Assembly: GCF_024198175.1 (NCBI RefSeq)
Contig: NZ_JAJVKV010000029.1
Coordinates: 1-62,915 of the forward strand
DNA: 62,915 bases
Direction of reading: 5' to 3'
Source: Pyxidicoccus xibeiensis
GTDB taxonomy: Bacteria > Myxococcota > Myxococcia > Myxococcales > Myxococcaceae
Positions 18,409 through 28,719 of this stretch are shown one piece after another; position 1 is the first letter of the stretch, and the number at the start of each line of letters is the position of its first letter. The notes beneath the pieces are model-generated. The model was not told where the DNA came from and ran no database searches. It saw only the letters and a list, made by a program, of their open reading frames with translations. The translations under genes were made by a program, and so were the position numbers.

Positions 18409-19176
18409 TCAGAAGGCGGTGCCGAGGCTGCCGCCGAGGAAGAAGTCGTTCATGTAGCCGCGGCGGAAGGCGAGGGCCTCCACGCGGAAGGCGAGGCGGA
18501 GGTTGCCGCTGGACGTCAGCCTGGGGCGGCCTCGGAAGCCCACGCCGCCCTGGAGCACGGGCTTGAGGCCGTTCACCTTCGTCACGTCCGCGTCCACGGT
18601 GATGGAGGTGGCCTGGTAGGCGAGGCCGCCACCCGCCTGGGCGAAGAAGCCGAAGTCGGACTTGCCGAGCTTCAGCTCATAGGCCGGGGCGATGGTGAAG
18701 TAGTGGAGGCTGGTGTCGCCGGAGATGAACGCGGTGCCGTCGCTGAGGCCGCCGTAGGTCCACCGGAGGTCGGCCCACAGGGCCTCGCGCAGTGCCTCGT
18801 TGTCGAGGATGCGGCCGAACTCCCAGGTGGCGCGCACGCCGAGCCCCAGGAGGTTGTCGGAGAACTCGCCGCGGGAGCTGTCCACCAGCAGGGCGCCGGC
18901 GATGAGCTCCACGGCCACGCCCAGGTTCGGGTCATCCAGACCGGACATGCGCTGGAAGTCGCCGTCCTCGCCCTCCTGCTCGGACACCTCGCGGAACTCG
19001 TCCGTCTGGTCCACGGGCTCCGGGCGGTTGTAGTCGTCGTCGCTGGAGCGGGAGGACTCCTCGTCCGGGGTGGCGTAGGGGTCTTCGTCTTCGTCCTGCG
19101 CCAGGGCGGGGGTGGAAAGAATGAGGCCGCCCAGGAGGCAGCGTACGAGCCAGGTCTTCACGGGGTGGGTCCTCAT
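18409..19176 (-). CDS. Predicted outer membrane beta-barrel protein
   Basis: The 255-aa protein has a signal peptide (KTWLVRCLLGGLILSTPALA) and a very acidic Ser/Asp/Glu-rich N-terminal segment of about 60 residues. A region of alternating strands follows, ending in the barrel-like pattern FFLGGSLGTAF with terminal Phe. That end is the usual outer membrane assembly signal. The ATG overlaps the stop of the upstream metalloprotease (ATGA), so it is the third gene of an operon. The acidic leader may bind cations or a partner. No named family. Confidence 0.7.
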   Translation of the reverse strand: MRTHPVKTWLVRCLLGGLILSTPALAQDEDEDPYATPDEESSRSSDDDYNRPEPVDQTDEFREVSEQEGEDGDFQRMSGLDDPNLGVAVELIAGALLVDSSRGEFSDNLLGLGVRATWEFGRILDNEALREALWADLRWTYGGLSDGTAFISGDTSLHYFTIAPAYELKLGKSDFGFFAQAGGGLAYQATSITVDADVTKVNGLKPVLQGGVGFRGRPRLTSSGNLRLAFRVEALAFRRGYMNDFFLGGSLGTAF

Positions 19177-20468
19177 TCTTCGGGGGGCAGCAGGGTGCAC
19201 TGGGTACCGCCGTTGGCGCTGGCCGGGCACATGTTGGGGTCGGTGCCCACGAGCTGCTCGCGGGGAATCTGCAGGTGGTCCATCAGCTCGTTGCAGACGG
19301 CCTCCTTCAGGCGCAGGTCCGTGATGTGGGTGATGATGGCGCCCGCGGCCACGGCCAGGGTGAACTTCGTCTGGTCCGACAGGTTGTTCTTCGCGAGCTG
19401 GAAGAGGCCGGGCTTCTTCGGGTCCTCGTCGTTGTAGGCGGCGACGATGGAGCGGATGAGCACCTCGCGCTGGCCGGTGTTCTCCCCCGCCTGGTAGAGC
19501 GCGCTGGCGAGCAGGGTGCCGACCTCGTACTCCTTGCCGGCGCCGCTGAACTCGCCCAGGTTCATGACCCGCAGCTGCTCGCGCAGGGCGGACGTCATGC
19601 AGCGGCTGGTGTTGGACAAGTCCCGGTTGGTGGTGATCTGCCCGTACGTCTCGCCGTGGAAGGACGTGGAGAAGAACTTCGCGTCACACCCCTTGGTGGA
19701 GCGGCAGGTGCTGCCGTAGGCGTGGTAGTCCGCCAGGCCCTCGTCGAAGGCCTTGAGGATGTTGGCGCCCGGGCTGGGGCCCGCCGAGGACGACCAGAAG
19801 GACAGCGCCTCCGGGATGGGGCTGCCGCCGTAGGCCTTCAGGTTGAAGACGCGGTGCGAGTACTCGTGGGCGATGATGCCGGCGTTGATGGCCAGGGGCG
19901 CGCGCTGGAGCTTGTCGAACGGCAGCACCATGAACGACTCCATCAACGAGAAGTAGAGGGCGTTGTCGAGCAGCGGGTCCTTGTCCACGTCCGCGATGAC
20001 GAACTCGGGGAAGTAGTACGTCGTGACGGGCTTCTTGAAGTCGGCCGCCGGGACGTTGCCCACGTTCTGGAAGTAGTCGAAGGCGCGCTCGAGGTTGTAG
20101 TACGCCGTCACCATGTTCCAGGTGTGGAAGTCCGCCGGCCACAGGACGCCGCCCTGGTCGATGTAGCTGGCGCTGACGTCGTAGCCCTCCTCCTTCAAGA
20201 GGGCGGCGGCGATGGCCTCGGGCGTGCGAGCGGTGGCGAGGTCCTGGTCTTGCGAGTCGAAGACGATGCGGGCGCCTCCCCGGAAGTCGGCCACGGAGCC
20301 GTTGAGGCCGACGATGTCGGAGATCGTCTTGAGCTCGACCTCTTGAGGGGCGTACTCGCCGTTGCTGTTGAGCACCAGGGCGCTGACCTTGACGGGTGCG
20401 CTCGATTCGGGCGCGCAGCCGACGCCCAGGCCCAGCACGGCGGTGGCGGCAATGACTGTTCGGAGCAT
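19173..20468 (-). CDS. Lipoprotein zinc metalloprotease (gluzincin-like)
   Basis: This 431-aa protein has a lipoprotein signal (LGLGVGC). The zinc motif HEYSH (His201, Glu202, His205) is followed by EGLADY (Glu243), the third ligand and downstream Asp typical of M4/M36-like gluzincins. Several cysteines in the second half may form disulfides. The two flanking genes of the operon encode predicted beta-barrels (20492-21622 upstream, 18409-19176 downstream, the latter overlapped by ATGA). The protease may process or mature an envelope protein, possibly one of these. The exact MEROPS family is not certain. Confidence 0.8.
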   Translation of the reverse strand: MLRTVIAATAVLGLGVGCAPESSAPVKVSALVLNSNGEYAPQEVELKTISDIVGLNGSVADFRGGARIVFDSQDQDLATARTPEAIAAALLKEEGYDVSASYIDQGGVLWPADFHTWNMVTAYYNLERAFDYFQNVGNVPAADFKKPVTTYYFPEFVIADVDKDPLLDNALYFSLMESFMVLPFDKLQRAPLAINAGIIAHEYSHRVFNLKAYGGSPIPEALSFWSSSAGPSPGANILKAFDEGLADYHAYGSTCRSTKGCDAKFFSTSFHGETYGQITTNRDLSNTSRCMTSALREQLRVMNLGEFSGAGKEYEVGTLLASALYQAGENTGQREVLIRSIVAAYNDEDPKKPGLFQLAKNNLSDQTKFTLAVAAGAIITHITDLRLKEAVCNELMDHLQIPREQLVGTDPNMCPASANGGTQCTLLPPEE

Positions 20469-20491
20469 GACGCCGTTTTACTCCGGACCGC

Positions 20492-21622
20492 TCAGAACGT
20501 GTATTCCCCCCCGACCGTCACCAGCCCGGAACGGACCCGGGAGGGCTCTTCCGCCTCGCTCCCGTCCTGGCCCCCCAGGTGGTCCTGCTGCACTGCCACC
20601 GACGCCCACACGCGCACCGGCGCGCCCAGGCGCACCGTCCAGCGGGTGGCCAGGACGTGGGACAGGCCCTCTCCGGGCACGTAGCGCGTGAAGGCGTAGG
20701 ACAGCTGCCCCCGGACGGCGGGGTGGGGGCGCCAGGTGAGCGAGGGCTTGAGGTCGAAGCGGGAGGGGGCGGTGGGGATGCCGGTGGTGGCGTTGACGTC
20801 CGACACCCGGCGCGCCAGCCCGGAGCCCAGGTCCCGGTTGATGCGTTCGCGCAGGCCCAAGAGGGCGCGGCGGGCCTCCACGGCGCTCTCGAAGCGGCGC
20901 GCCAGCTCCGCCACCTCCGCGTCGGTGAACTGGCCGGCGGAGAGCGGGTCGTCGCTGTACAGGGTGAGGCCGGCGCGCAGGCCCAGCTCCCAGCGCAGGC
21001 CCAGGAGCACGCGGGCGCCCAGCGAGGGCCGGGCAATCCAGAGCAGCTCCTCGCGGGCGTAGAGCGGCGCTTCCCCGGCGCGGTTGGCGAGGAACAGCTC
21101 GCGGCTCAGCGGGTAGCGGGTGAGCGAGACGCCTGCGTCCAGGCCGTACTCCACGCCGGAGAAACCCGCCGAGTCATACGCGGCCGACAGCAGCAGGGCC
21201 TGGCTGGAGTAGCCGGTGCGCGCATCCAGGCCGGGCAGGCCGAGCCTCGGCCGCGCGGGTGCAACGACGACGTGCGTGCTCTTGGGCAGCCCCACGCTCG
21301 CCGAGGCGGACACCAGCCAGTGGTCCCCCAGCGCCTGGTCCACGCCCAGGGCGAGCTGGTGGGTGGGCGCGGTGCCCTTCTCCGGACGGGCGACGGTGTA
21401 GCCCACCGTGAGGAAGGTGGCGTCGTCGCGCAGCTCCACGTCGCCCAGCAGGCTCCAGGCGCGGAAGTCCCGGCCCGCGCTGACCTCCGTCGACGCGGTG
21501 ACGTCGCCGGCCCCCGCGCGCGCCGGCGCTGCCGCCAGCACCGTGGCGGCGAACATGAGCACGGCGAGCCCCCGGGCCAGCCGGCCGGTGGGGCGGAACG
21601 CGAGGCGGGGCTCCCCCTGCAT
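20492..21622 (-). CDS. Predicted outer membrane beta-barrel protein, DUF3570-like
   Basis: The 376-aa exported protein has a signal peptide (MFAATVLAAAPARA). Many amphipathic strands end in LVTVGGEYTF, the usual C-terminal barrel signature. The mature start DVTASTEVSAGRDFRAWS and repeated YxRYPLS/Y-rich strands resemble DUF3570-type outer membrane proteins; this comparison is from memory. The start at 21622 gives a long n-region; an internal ATG at 21556 would start at the signal itself. It is the first gene of the minus-strand operon, with 23 bp to the metalloprotease gene. Confidence 0.68.
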   Translation of the reverse strand: MQGEPRLAFRPTGRLARGLAVLMFAATVLAAAPARAGAGDVTASTEVSAGRDFRAWSLLGDVELRDDATFLTVGYTVARPEKGTAPTHQLALGVDQALGDHWLVSASASVGLPKSTHVVVAPARPRLGLPGLDARTGYSSQALLLSAAYDSAGFSGVEYGLDAGVSLTRYPLSRELFLANRAGEAPLYAREELLWIARPSLGARVLLGLRWELGLRAGLTLYSDDPLSAGQFTDAEVAELARRFESAVEARRALLGLRERINRDLGSGLARRVSDVNATTGIPTAPSRFDLKPSLTWRPHPAVRGQLSYAFTRYVPGEGLSHVLATRWTVRLGAPVRVWASVAVQQDHLGGQDGSEAEEPSRVRSGLVTVGGEYTF

Positions 21623-21739
21623 CCGGTGAACAACCCGCGAGGCGGCCGGAAGTTGCGGGGCGGGCTGGCAGGCAGGATGCGCGTCAGGAAGCGCCACGAA
21701 AACCGACCGTTTGAGAGCAGTCAGGCCCGCGCGGATTCC

Positions 21740-21769
21740 TTGACGCATCGTTTCCACGATCCGTATGGT
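21740..21769 (+). promoter_or_regulatory. Sigma-70-type promoter of aspS
   Basis: TTGACG (21740-21745), an 18-bp spacer and TATGGT (21764-21769) form a good sigma-70-like promoter. Transcription would start near 21776. This supports the aspS start at 21813 and excludes the in-frame upstream starts. Confidence 0.65.
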
Positions 21770-21812
21770 GCCGCGCTTTCCCATCCTCCGAACCCAGCAG
21801 GCGGTCTTGTCC

Positions 21813-23630
<1,818 letters not shown>

Positions 23631-23636
23631 TCGGCG

Positions 23637-25040
23637 TCAGACGATGGAGGCGAGCGGCTCCGGCCCTCCCTCCAGTGTCTCGCGCAGCCTTCGCAGGCCC
23701 TTCTCCAGCGAGGCGCGGGTGCGGGGCGCTCCCAGGCACACGCGCACCGCGGCGGGCGCGGTGGCGGGGCCCACGGTGAACAGCTCAGCGGGCGTGACGG
23801 AGACGCCGCGCCGCCGGGCCTGCGCGGTGAAGGACTCCGCGCGCCAGCCCGCCGGGAGCTGCAGCCAGAGGTGGTAGGTGGGCGCGCGCAGGGGCTTCGG
23901 CAGCAGGTCTCCGAGCACCTCGCGCGCCAGCTCCAGCCGCTCCTGGGCTTCACGGCGGCGGCGGACCACCAGCTCGTCGGCGGTGCCGTCCTGAATCCAC
24001 CGCGCGGCGACCTCCGCCATCAGCGGCGGCGTCATCCGCGTGGCCAGGACGGCCTCCTCCGCGAGGCGCCCCGTGCCCACTCCGGCGGGCGCCGCGAGGT
24101 AGCCGATGCGCAGCCCGGGCGCGAGCAGCTTGGACACGCCCCCGATGAACCAGCCGGACTCCGGCACCAGCGTGCACAGCGGAGGCGGGCGCTTGTCGAG
24201 CAGCAGCCCGTAGGCGTCGTCCTCCACCACGGTGAGCCCGTGCTTGCGCACCACCGCGGCGATGCGGCGGCGGCGCTCCTCCGGCATCACCGAGCCGGTG
24301 GGGTTCTGGAGGTTGGGCAGGCAGAAGAGGACCTTCGCGCCACTCCGGCAGGCGGCCTCCAGCGCGTCCGGCTTGAGGCCCTGCTCGTCCATGGCCACGC
24401 CGTGGAGCCGCAGGTGCAGCCGGTTCGCGAGGACCTTCAGGCCCGGGTAGGTGAGCGACTCGGCCAGCACCGTGTCACCAGGGCGGGTGAGGGCGCAGAG
24501 CGCCACCTCCATGGCGTGCTGGCCTCCCGAGCACACCACCACCTGCTCCGAGCCCACCTCCAGGCCGAAGCGGGACAGCCACGCCGCTCCAGCCTCCCGG
24601 TGCGCGAGCGTTCCCGCGGGCGGCTGGTAGTCGAGCAGCTCGGCCAGACGCGGTGAGCGCTGGAGCGCGTCCAGCGTCTTGCGCAGCGCCGTGCCCGCCG
24701 GGTCTCCCGGAGGCGTGGCCGGCCAGTTGAGCCCCAGCTCTACCAGCGCGTCGTCCCCCGTGTCCGGCGTGGGGGCAGGGAAGTGGCGGGGCGTGTCCTT
24801 GTGCCGCACGAAGGTGCCCCGGCCCACCTCGCCGCCGATGAGGCCCCGGCGCTCGGCCTCCGAGTAGGCCCGCGTGACGGTGCCCACCGTGACGCCGACC
24901 TTCTCCGCCAGCTCACGGTGCGTGGGCAGGCGCGTGCCCGGCGCCAGGCGTCCCTCGTCGATGTCCGCGGCCAGCGCGTCCGCGATGACCTTGTAGAGCG
25001 GGCCGTCCCGGCCCCGGAGCTGCGGCGTCCAGCTTGTCAT
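23637..25040 (-). CDS. MocR-type GntR/aminotransferase regulator
   Basis: This 467-aa protein has an N-terminal GntR winged helix-turn-helix (LPTHRELAEKVGVTVGTVTR) joined by a linker to a fold-type I aminotransferase domain. The latter includes SGGQHAMEVAL, the PLP-pocket VEDDAYG and SKLLAPGLRIGY with the likely PLP lysine. MocR proteins sense PLP or an amino compound and usually control a divergent gene. Here the divergent gene encodes a PhzF-like enzyme, and palindromic sequence lies between them. It converges on aspS, with only 6 bp between stops. Confidence 0.9.
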   Translation of the reverse strand: MTSWTPQLRGRDGPLYKVIADALAADIDEGRLAPGTRLPTHRELAEKVGVTVGTVTRAYSEAERRGLIGGEVGRGTFVRHKDTPRHFPAPTPDTGDDALVELGLNWPATPPGDPAGTALRKTLDALQRSPRLAELLDYQPPAGTLAHREAGAAWLSRFGLEVGSEQVVVCSGGQHAMEVALCALTRPGDTVLAESLTYPGLKVLANRLHLRLHGVAMDEQGLKPDALEAACRSGAKVLFCLPNLQNPTGSVMPEERRRRIAAVVRKHGLTVVEDDAYGLLLDKRPPPLCTLVPESGWFIGGVSKLLAPGLRIGYLAAPAGVGTGRLAEEAVLATRMTPPLMAEVAARWIQDGTADELVVRRRREAQERLELAREVLGDLLPKPLRAPTYHLWLQLPAGWRAESFTAQARRRGVSVTPAELFTVGPATAPAAVRVCLGAPRTRASLEKGLRRLRETLEGGPEPLASIV

Positions 25041-25044
25041 GGTG

Positions 25045-25127
25045 ACAATTCATACGGTTGACGCCGGCCTGCGCGCAATGCATCCATTGTATCGATTCAA
25101 TTGGATGGGCGTGTCGGTACAATTCAC
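25045..25127. promoter_or_regulatory. Candidate MocR operator region
   Basis: The 133-bp divergent gap is AT-richer than its surroundings. It holds two direct copies of ACAATTCA(T/C), at 25045-25053 and 25119-25127. Between them is the near palindrome ATTGTATCGATTCAAT (25086-25101, 14 of 16 positions symmetric). Repeats of this type flanking a palindrome are usual for MocR regulators. It probably holds both promoters. Confidence 0.5.
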
Positions 25128-25173
25128 GCGGGACGGACCCATGAGGCCGCCGCGACAGGGAGAGGTGCGCGTC

Positions 25174-26061
25174 ATGCAGGTGACCATCGTGGATGCCTTC
25201 ACTCAGACTCCGGGGGCCGGCAACCGCGCCGGCGTGGTGCTGGACGCGGCGGGACTGGATGCCGCTGCCATGCAGCGCATCGCGGCGGCGGTAGGGGCGT
25301 CGGAGACGGCGTTCCTCCTGTCGCCTCCAGGGGAGAGCCTCGTCCGGCTGCGGTACTTCACGCCGACGGACGAGATTGATTTCTGCGGCCACGCCACCGT
25401 GGCCACGTTCCACCTGCTGGCGGAGCGCGGGCTGCTGGGGCGCTCGGGGACGTACCGGCTGGAGTGCGCGGCGGGGACGCTCGACGTGGAGCTGGAGCCG
25501 GTGGGCGCGAAGGGCAGCCGGGTGTGGATTGTCACTCCGCGCAATCCGTTCCTGGAGAGCCCGGTGCCGGTGGAGCAGGTGATGGCGCTGGTGGGCGGCA
25601 CGGCGGCCATGGTGGACCCGTCGCTCCCGGTGCGGCGCAACGCGCACCGGCTGATGATTCCACTGCGCCGCCAGGCGGACGTGTGGGAGCTGGCGCCGAA
25701 GGGTGGGGCGCTCGCGGAGCTGCTGGCGCCTCATGGGGTGAAGGGCGTCTATGTCTTCACCCGTGAGACGCGGGAGGCGGGCAGCGTGGCGCACTCGCGC
25801 TACTTCGTGCCGGGACTGGGCGTGGCGGAGGACCCGGTGACGGGCTCGGCCTCGGGGCCGCTCGGCATGTACCTGGCGAGTCACGGTGTGGTGGCGCTGC
25901 CGGCCGGGGGCGGCACGGTGCGGGCTCGCATCGAGCAGGGGGATGCCATCGGCAAGCCGGGGCGGGTGGAGGTGGAGGTGACGGGCAGCGCGGGCCAGCC
26001 CGAGCGGGCACGCATCGGCGGCGTCGCGGTGACCGTCCTCGAGGGCACGCTGCGCGCGTGA
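25174..26061 (+). CDS. PhzF-family epimerase/isomerase
   Basis: The 295-aa PhzF-fold protein has GAGNRAGVVL, the catalytic-Glu block ASETAF, DFCGHATVA and the C-terminal AEDPVTGSASGPLG. The family includes PhzF of phenazine synthesis and many amino-acid epimerase/isomerases of unknown substrate. The start follows GGGAGAGG at 8 nt spacing; in-frame upstream starts lie in the operator region. The divergent MocR regulator suggests induction by an amine or amino acid. Confidence 0.9.
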   Translation: MQVTIVDAFTQTPGAGNRAGVVLDAAGLDAAAMQRIAAAVGASETAFLLSPPGESLVRLRYFTPTDEIDFCGHATVATFHLLAERGLLGRSGTYRLECAAGTLDVELEPVGAKGSRVWIVTPRNPFLESPVPVEQVMALVGGTAAMVDPSLPVRRNAHRLMIPLRRQADVWELAPKGGALAELLAPHGVKGVYVFTRETREAGSVAHSRYFVPGLGVAEDPVTGSASGPLGMYLASHGVVALPAGGGTVRARIEQGDAIGKPGRVEVEVTGSAGQPERARIGGVAVTVLEGTLRA

Positions 26062-26095
26062 GGTGCGGCGCCCGTGGGAGGGACTGCGGGCGAGC

Positions 26096-26111
26096 GACAG
26101 GAAAACCTGTC
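26096..26111. repeat. Small GACAGG/CCTGTC hairpin and repeats
   Basis: GACAGG-AAAA-CCTGTC is a perfect 6-bp hairpin 34 bp after the PhzF stop. Two more GACAGG copies follow at 26113 and 26121. It could be a weak transcription end structure, since no T-run follows. The rest of the gap to 26273 shows nothing clear. Confidence 0.35.
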
Positions 26112-26273
26112 CGACAGGCAGACAGGTAGGGCGGAAGCGCGGTCCGGGGGCTCGAATCCGCGCCGCGTCTCAAGCCCACGGCCCGGCGCCGCTCGCAGGT
26201 CCGACGGGCCGTCGCTCGTAGTCCGGAAGACCGCATCGGCGGGGCCGTCGCGGGGCGCTATGCTCGCGTGCCC

Positions 26274-27128
26274 ATGAATGCGAACGCAGCTCTCCTGGCG
26301 GCCGTGCTGTTGATGACCTCGGCGTGCCGTACCGCTCATCCGGACGCGCCCACCGTGGCCCGGGCCAGTGCGGCCTGCGAGCTCCCCGCCACTCCCGAGG
26401 CCGTCATCACGGTGGCCAAGAACCCGTACCCCGGCGAGCTGCACGAGGTCTTCGAGGTCGCGGACGGTCCGGAGTGGTGGGCTCCGGCGCCGATGGACGA
26501 AGAGCGCACGCGTTACCGTGACGCCCTGGCGGCCCGGCTGGGAGAGCAGGGGCTGGGCCACCGCGCCCTCCTGGAGCGCATCCACGCGATGCACGCCGCC
26601 ATGGTCGGCAAGCCCATGCAGCGCGAGACGGAGAACGTGTCACGCGTGCTCGATGGCAGCGCCGGAAAGGTGGGGGTCATCTCCTGCCTGGAGTGGAGGC
26701 TCTTCCAGTGGCAGTCCCGGCGCTACCCGATGCTCGAGCATCCCACCGAGTTCGGCGCCTACGTCCTGCGCGGCCAGGGGCGCATCCGCATCTACCTGTC
26801 GGGCGCGGACCGCGCCGGAGGCAGTCTCCGGCACGAGGTGCGGGAGCGGGTCGCCACGGACGTCGCGCGGGGCTTCGCGCTCGTGGCCCACGTCCACAAC
26901 CACAACTTCATGTTCGACCGGAAGGTGGGGGACAGGATGTGGACCACGCCGGAGACGGTGAAGGACATTGGCGGCGGAGTCGCCCCCAGCCTCACCGACG
27001 TGCAGGCCTACCGGGCCATGCGCGAGTCCCTGAAGCTCCAGGGCGCGTGGGTGACCAATGGACTCGAGACTGGCCGTTATACTTCCGAGGACTTCGACCG
27101 GATGTCCGCGTGGGAGCCAACGCAATGA
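26274..27128 (+). CDS. Lipoprotein with a JAMM/MPN-like metalloprotease motif
   Basis: This 284-aa protein has a hydrophobic signal and probable lipid Cys18 (LLMTSAC). No family is obvious by name. In the C-terminal half the order is Glu159 in TEFGAYVLRG, then His206-x-His208 in AHVHNHNF, then Ser239-x-x-Asp242 in APSLTDVQAY. That is the order of JAMM catalytic residues (E, HxH, SxxD), but with an insert of about 30 residues between HxH and S, where canonical proteins have about seven. It may be a secreted zinc isopeptidase/protease; this is inference. The stop overlaps the AraC regulator start (ATGA). GTG at 26268 is an alternative start. Confidence 0.6.
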   Translation: MNANAALLAAVLLMTSACRTAHPDAPTVARASAACELPATPEAVITVAKNPYPGELHEVFEVADGPEWWAPAPMDEERTRYRDALAARLGEQGLGHRALLERIHAMHAAMVGKPMQRETENVSRVLDGSAGKVGVISCLEWRLFQWQSRRYPMLEHPTEFGAYVLRGQGRIRIYLSGADRAGGSLRHEVRERVATDVARGFALVAHVHNHNFMFDRKVGDRMWTTPETVKDIGGGVAPSLTDVQAYRAMRESLKLQGAWVTNGLETGRYTSEDFDRMSAWEPTQ

Positions 27129-28006
27129 ACGATGTGAGCGGTGACAACGTGGTGCCGGTCTCCCGCTTCTGGCGCGATGACCGGCTGCCCTTCATCGAGG
27201 CGCGCGAGGTCCACGACGGGCGCAAGGTCTGCTACGCGAAGCATTTCCACGAGACCTTCTCCATCGGCGTCATCACCGGCGGGCAGAGCACCTACCTGAA
27301 CCAGACCGCCCGCAGGAGGGTGGGGCCCGGGGCCGTGGTGGTGATGAATCCGGGCGATGTCCATGCCTGCAACCCCATCGAGGACCAGCCCTGGTCGTAC
27401 CGGATGCTGTATGTGGACACCCGTTGGCTGGCCAGCCTCCAGCATGAGCTGGGACTCGATGCGAACCAGGGCTACCACCCCTTTGCCCGCATCCTGACGA
27501 CCGAGCCCGGCCTCTACGCTGCGTTCAATCAGCTCTACGACGTGCTGACCGCTCCCGACGCCGAGCCCCTGCAACAGCAGAGCGCGGCCGTCGCCTTCTT
27601 CACGCAGACGCAGCAGCACCTGAATCCCTCGGCATCACCGCTGCGGCAGGCGAACGCCAGGCTGGAGCGTGCAGCCGACTTCATTAGCGACAACTGCACG
27701 CGCCCTCTCAAGCTCGAGGACGTCTGTCAGGCCGCGGAGCTGTCCGCGTCCTACCTCATCCGTGCGTTCAAGAAGCGCTACGGCATGACGCCCCATGCCT
27801 ACCTGGTCAACCAACGCATCCAGTTCGCCCGCGCCCAGCTCAGGCGGGGCCACGGCATTGCCGAGGTTGCCCATGAGGCAGGCTTCGCGGACCAGGCCCA
27901 CCTGCAGCGTGCCTTCAAACAGCTGCTGGCGGCCACGCCAGGGCAATACCAGGCGCCGTCCAAGGCGCTCGCTAGGACAGGAGCAGGTAGACAGCGCAGC
28001 CGATGA
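27125..28006 (+). CDS. AraC-family transcriptional regulator
   Basis: The 293-aa protein has an N-terminal cupin-like sensing domain (HFHETFSIGVITGG, then PGAVVVMNPGDVHACNP). The C-terminal part carries two AraC helix-turn-helices (LKLEDVCQAAELSASYLIRA and the second near GIAEVAHEAGFADQAHLQRA). Translationally coupled to the JAMM-like lipoprotein. The 3' end overlaps the convergent LysE-family exporter gene by 35 bp. AraC/LysE pairs are common, the regulator sensing an amino acid or similar compound and controlling its export, so it likely controls the exporter. Confidence 0.92.
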   Translation: MNDVSGDNVVPVSRFWRDDRLPFIEAREVHDGRKVCYAKHFHETFSIGVITGGQSTYLNQTARRRVGPGAVVVMNPGDVHACNPIEDQPWSYRMLYVDTRWLASLQHELGLDANQGYHPFARILTTEPGLYAAFNQLYDVLTAPDAEPLQQQSAAVAFFTQTQQHLNPSASPLRQANARLERAADFISDNCTRPLKLEDVCQAAELSASYLIRAFKKRYGMTPHAYLVNQRIQFARAQLRRGHGIAEVAHEAGFADQAHLQRAFKQLLAATPGQYQAPSKALARTGAGRQRSR

Positions 28007-28559
28007 GCAGCGCGGCCATGACGCGGTTGAACAGTCGCACTCGCGCGGGGTTGTCCAGGTAGAGGCGCATGAAGGTCCCCGCGTAGGCCCAGCAGGCCAT
28101 CGAGCCCAGGCAGACCACGAAGTACACGGCCGCGAACTGCCAGACCCGCGAGGGCTCCCGGTCCGCCGCGAAGGCGCCCATCCCCGCCACGGAGGCCAGC
28201 CAGGCCTTGGGGTTGAGCCACTGCATGGTTGCGCCGTGGAGAAACGTCGGGGCGGCGCCAGGCTTCGCGGTGCTGAGCGTGCCGTCATCCATCGCCAGCC
28301 GCCACGCCATGTACAGGATGAACGCGACCCCGCCCGCACGGAGGGCCACCGTCAGGAACGGCCAGACCTCCAGGACCTCGTACAACCCCAGGCCCAGCAG
28401 CAACAGCAGCAGGGTGAAGCCCACCGTGGCTCCCGTCACGTACAGCATGGCCGCGCGCAGTCCGAACTGGGCGCCCGTGCTCAGGGTCACGATGTTCACG
28501 GGGCCCGGCGTAATCGATGCGGCCAGGGCAAAGGCTGCCATGGAATAGAAGATGCTCAT
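27972..28559 (-). CDS. LysE-family amino acid exporter
   Basis: The 195-aa inner membrane protein has about six hydrophobic helices. The family marker SITPGPVNIVTLSTGAQFG is at the N-terminus and WLNPKAWL lies before the fourth helix. The LysE/RhtB family exports amino acids or derivatives. It is convergent with and overlaps the AraC regulator gene at the 3' ends. The substrate cannot be read from sequence. Confidence 0.93.
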   Translation of the reverse strand: MSIFYSMAAFALAASITPGPVNIVTLSTGAQFGLRAAMLYVTGATVGFTLLLLLLGLGLYEVLEVWPFLTVALRAGGVAFILYMAWRLAMDDGTLSTAKPGAAPTFLHGATMQWLNPKAWLASVAGMGAFAADREPSRVWQFAAVYFVVCLGSMACWAYAGTFMRLYLDNPARVRLFNRVMAALLIGCAVYLLLS

Positions 28560-28719
28560 GAAGGTCTCGCCGGCTCAGGGGAAGTGTCTGGCCGACGGTA
28601 GGTGCTGGCGCCCGGGGCGTATTGAAGGAAAGTGCCCTCGCGCTCCGCGCTCGACGGGCCTGCCTGACGTCGGCGCCGCTCGGGTATGGTAGCGGGACCT
28701 CCAGGACCATCCCCAGGCC

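Noticed and set aside
26131..26170. tRNA-like piece GGGGGCTCGAATCCGCG
   Set aside because: It looks like a T-arm, but the rest of a cloverleaf, the anticodon arm and an acceptor stem are missing. At most a chance match or an old remnant.
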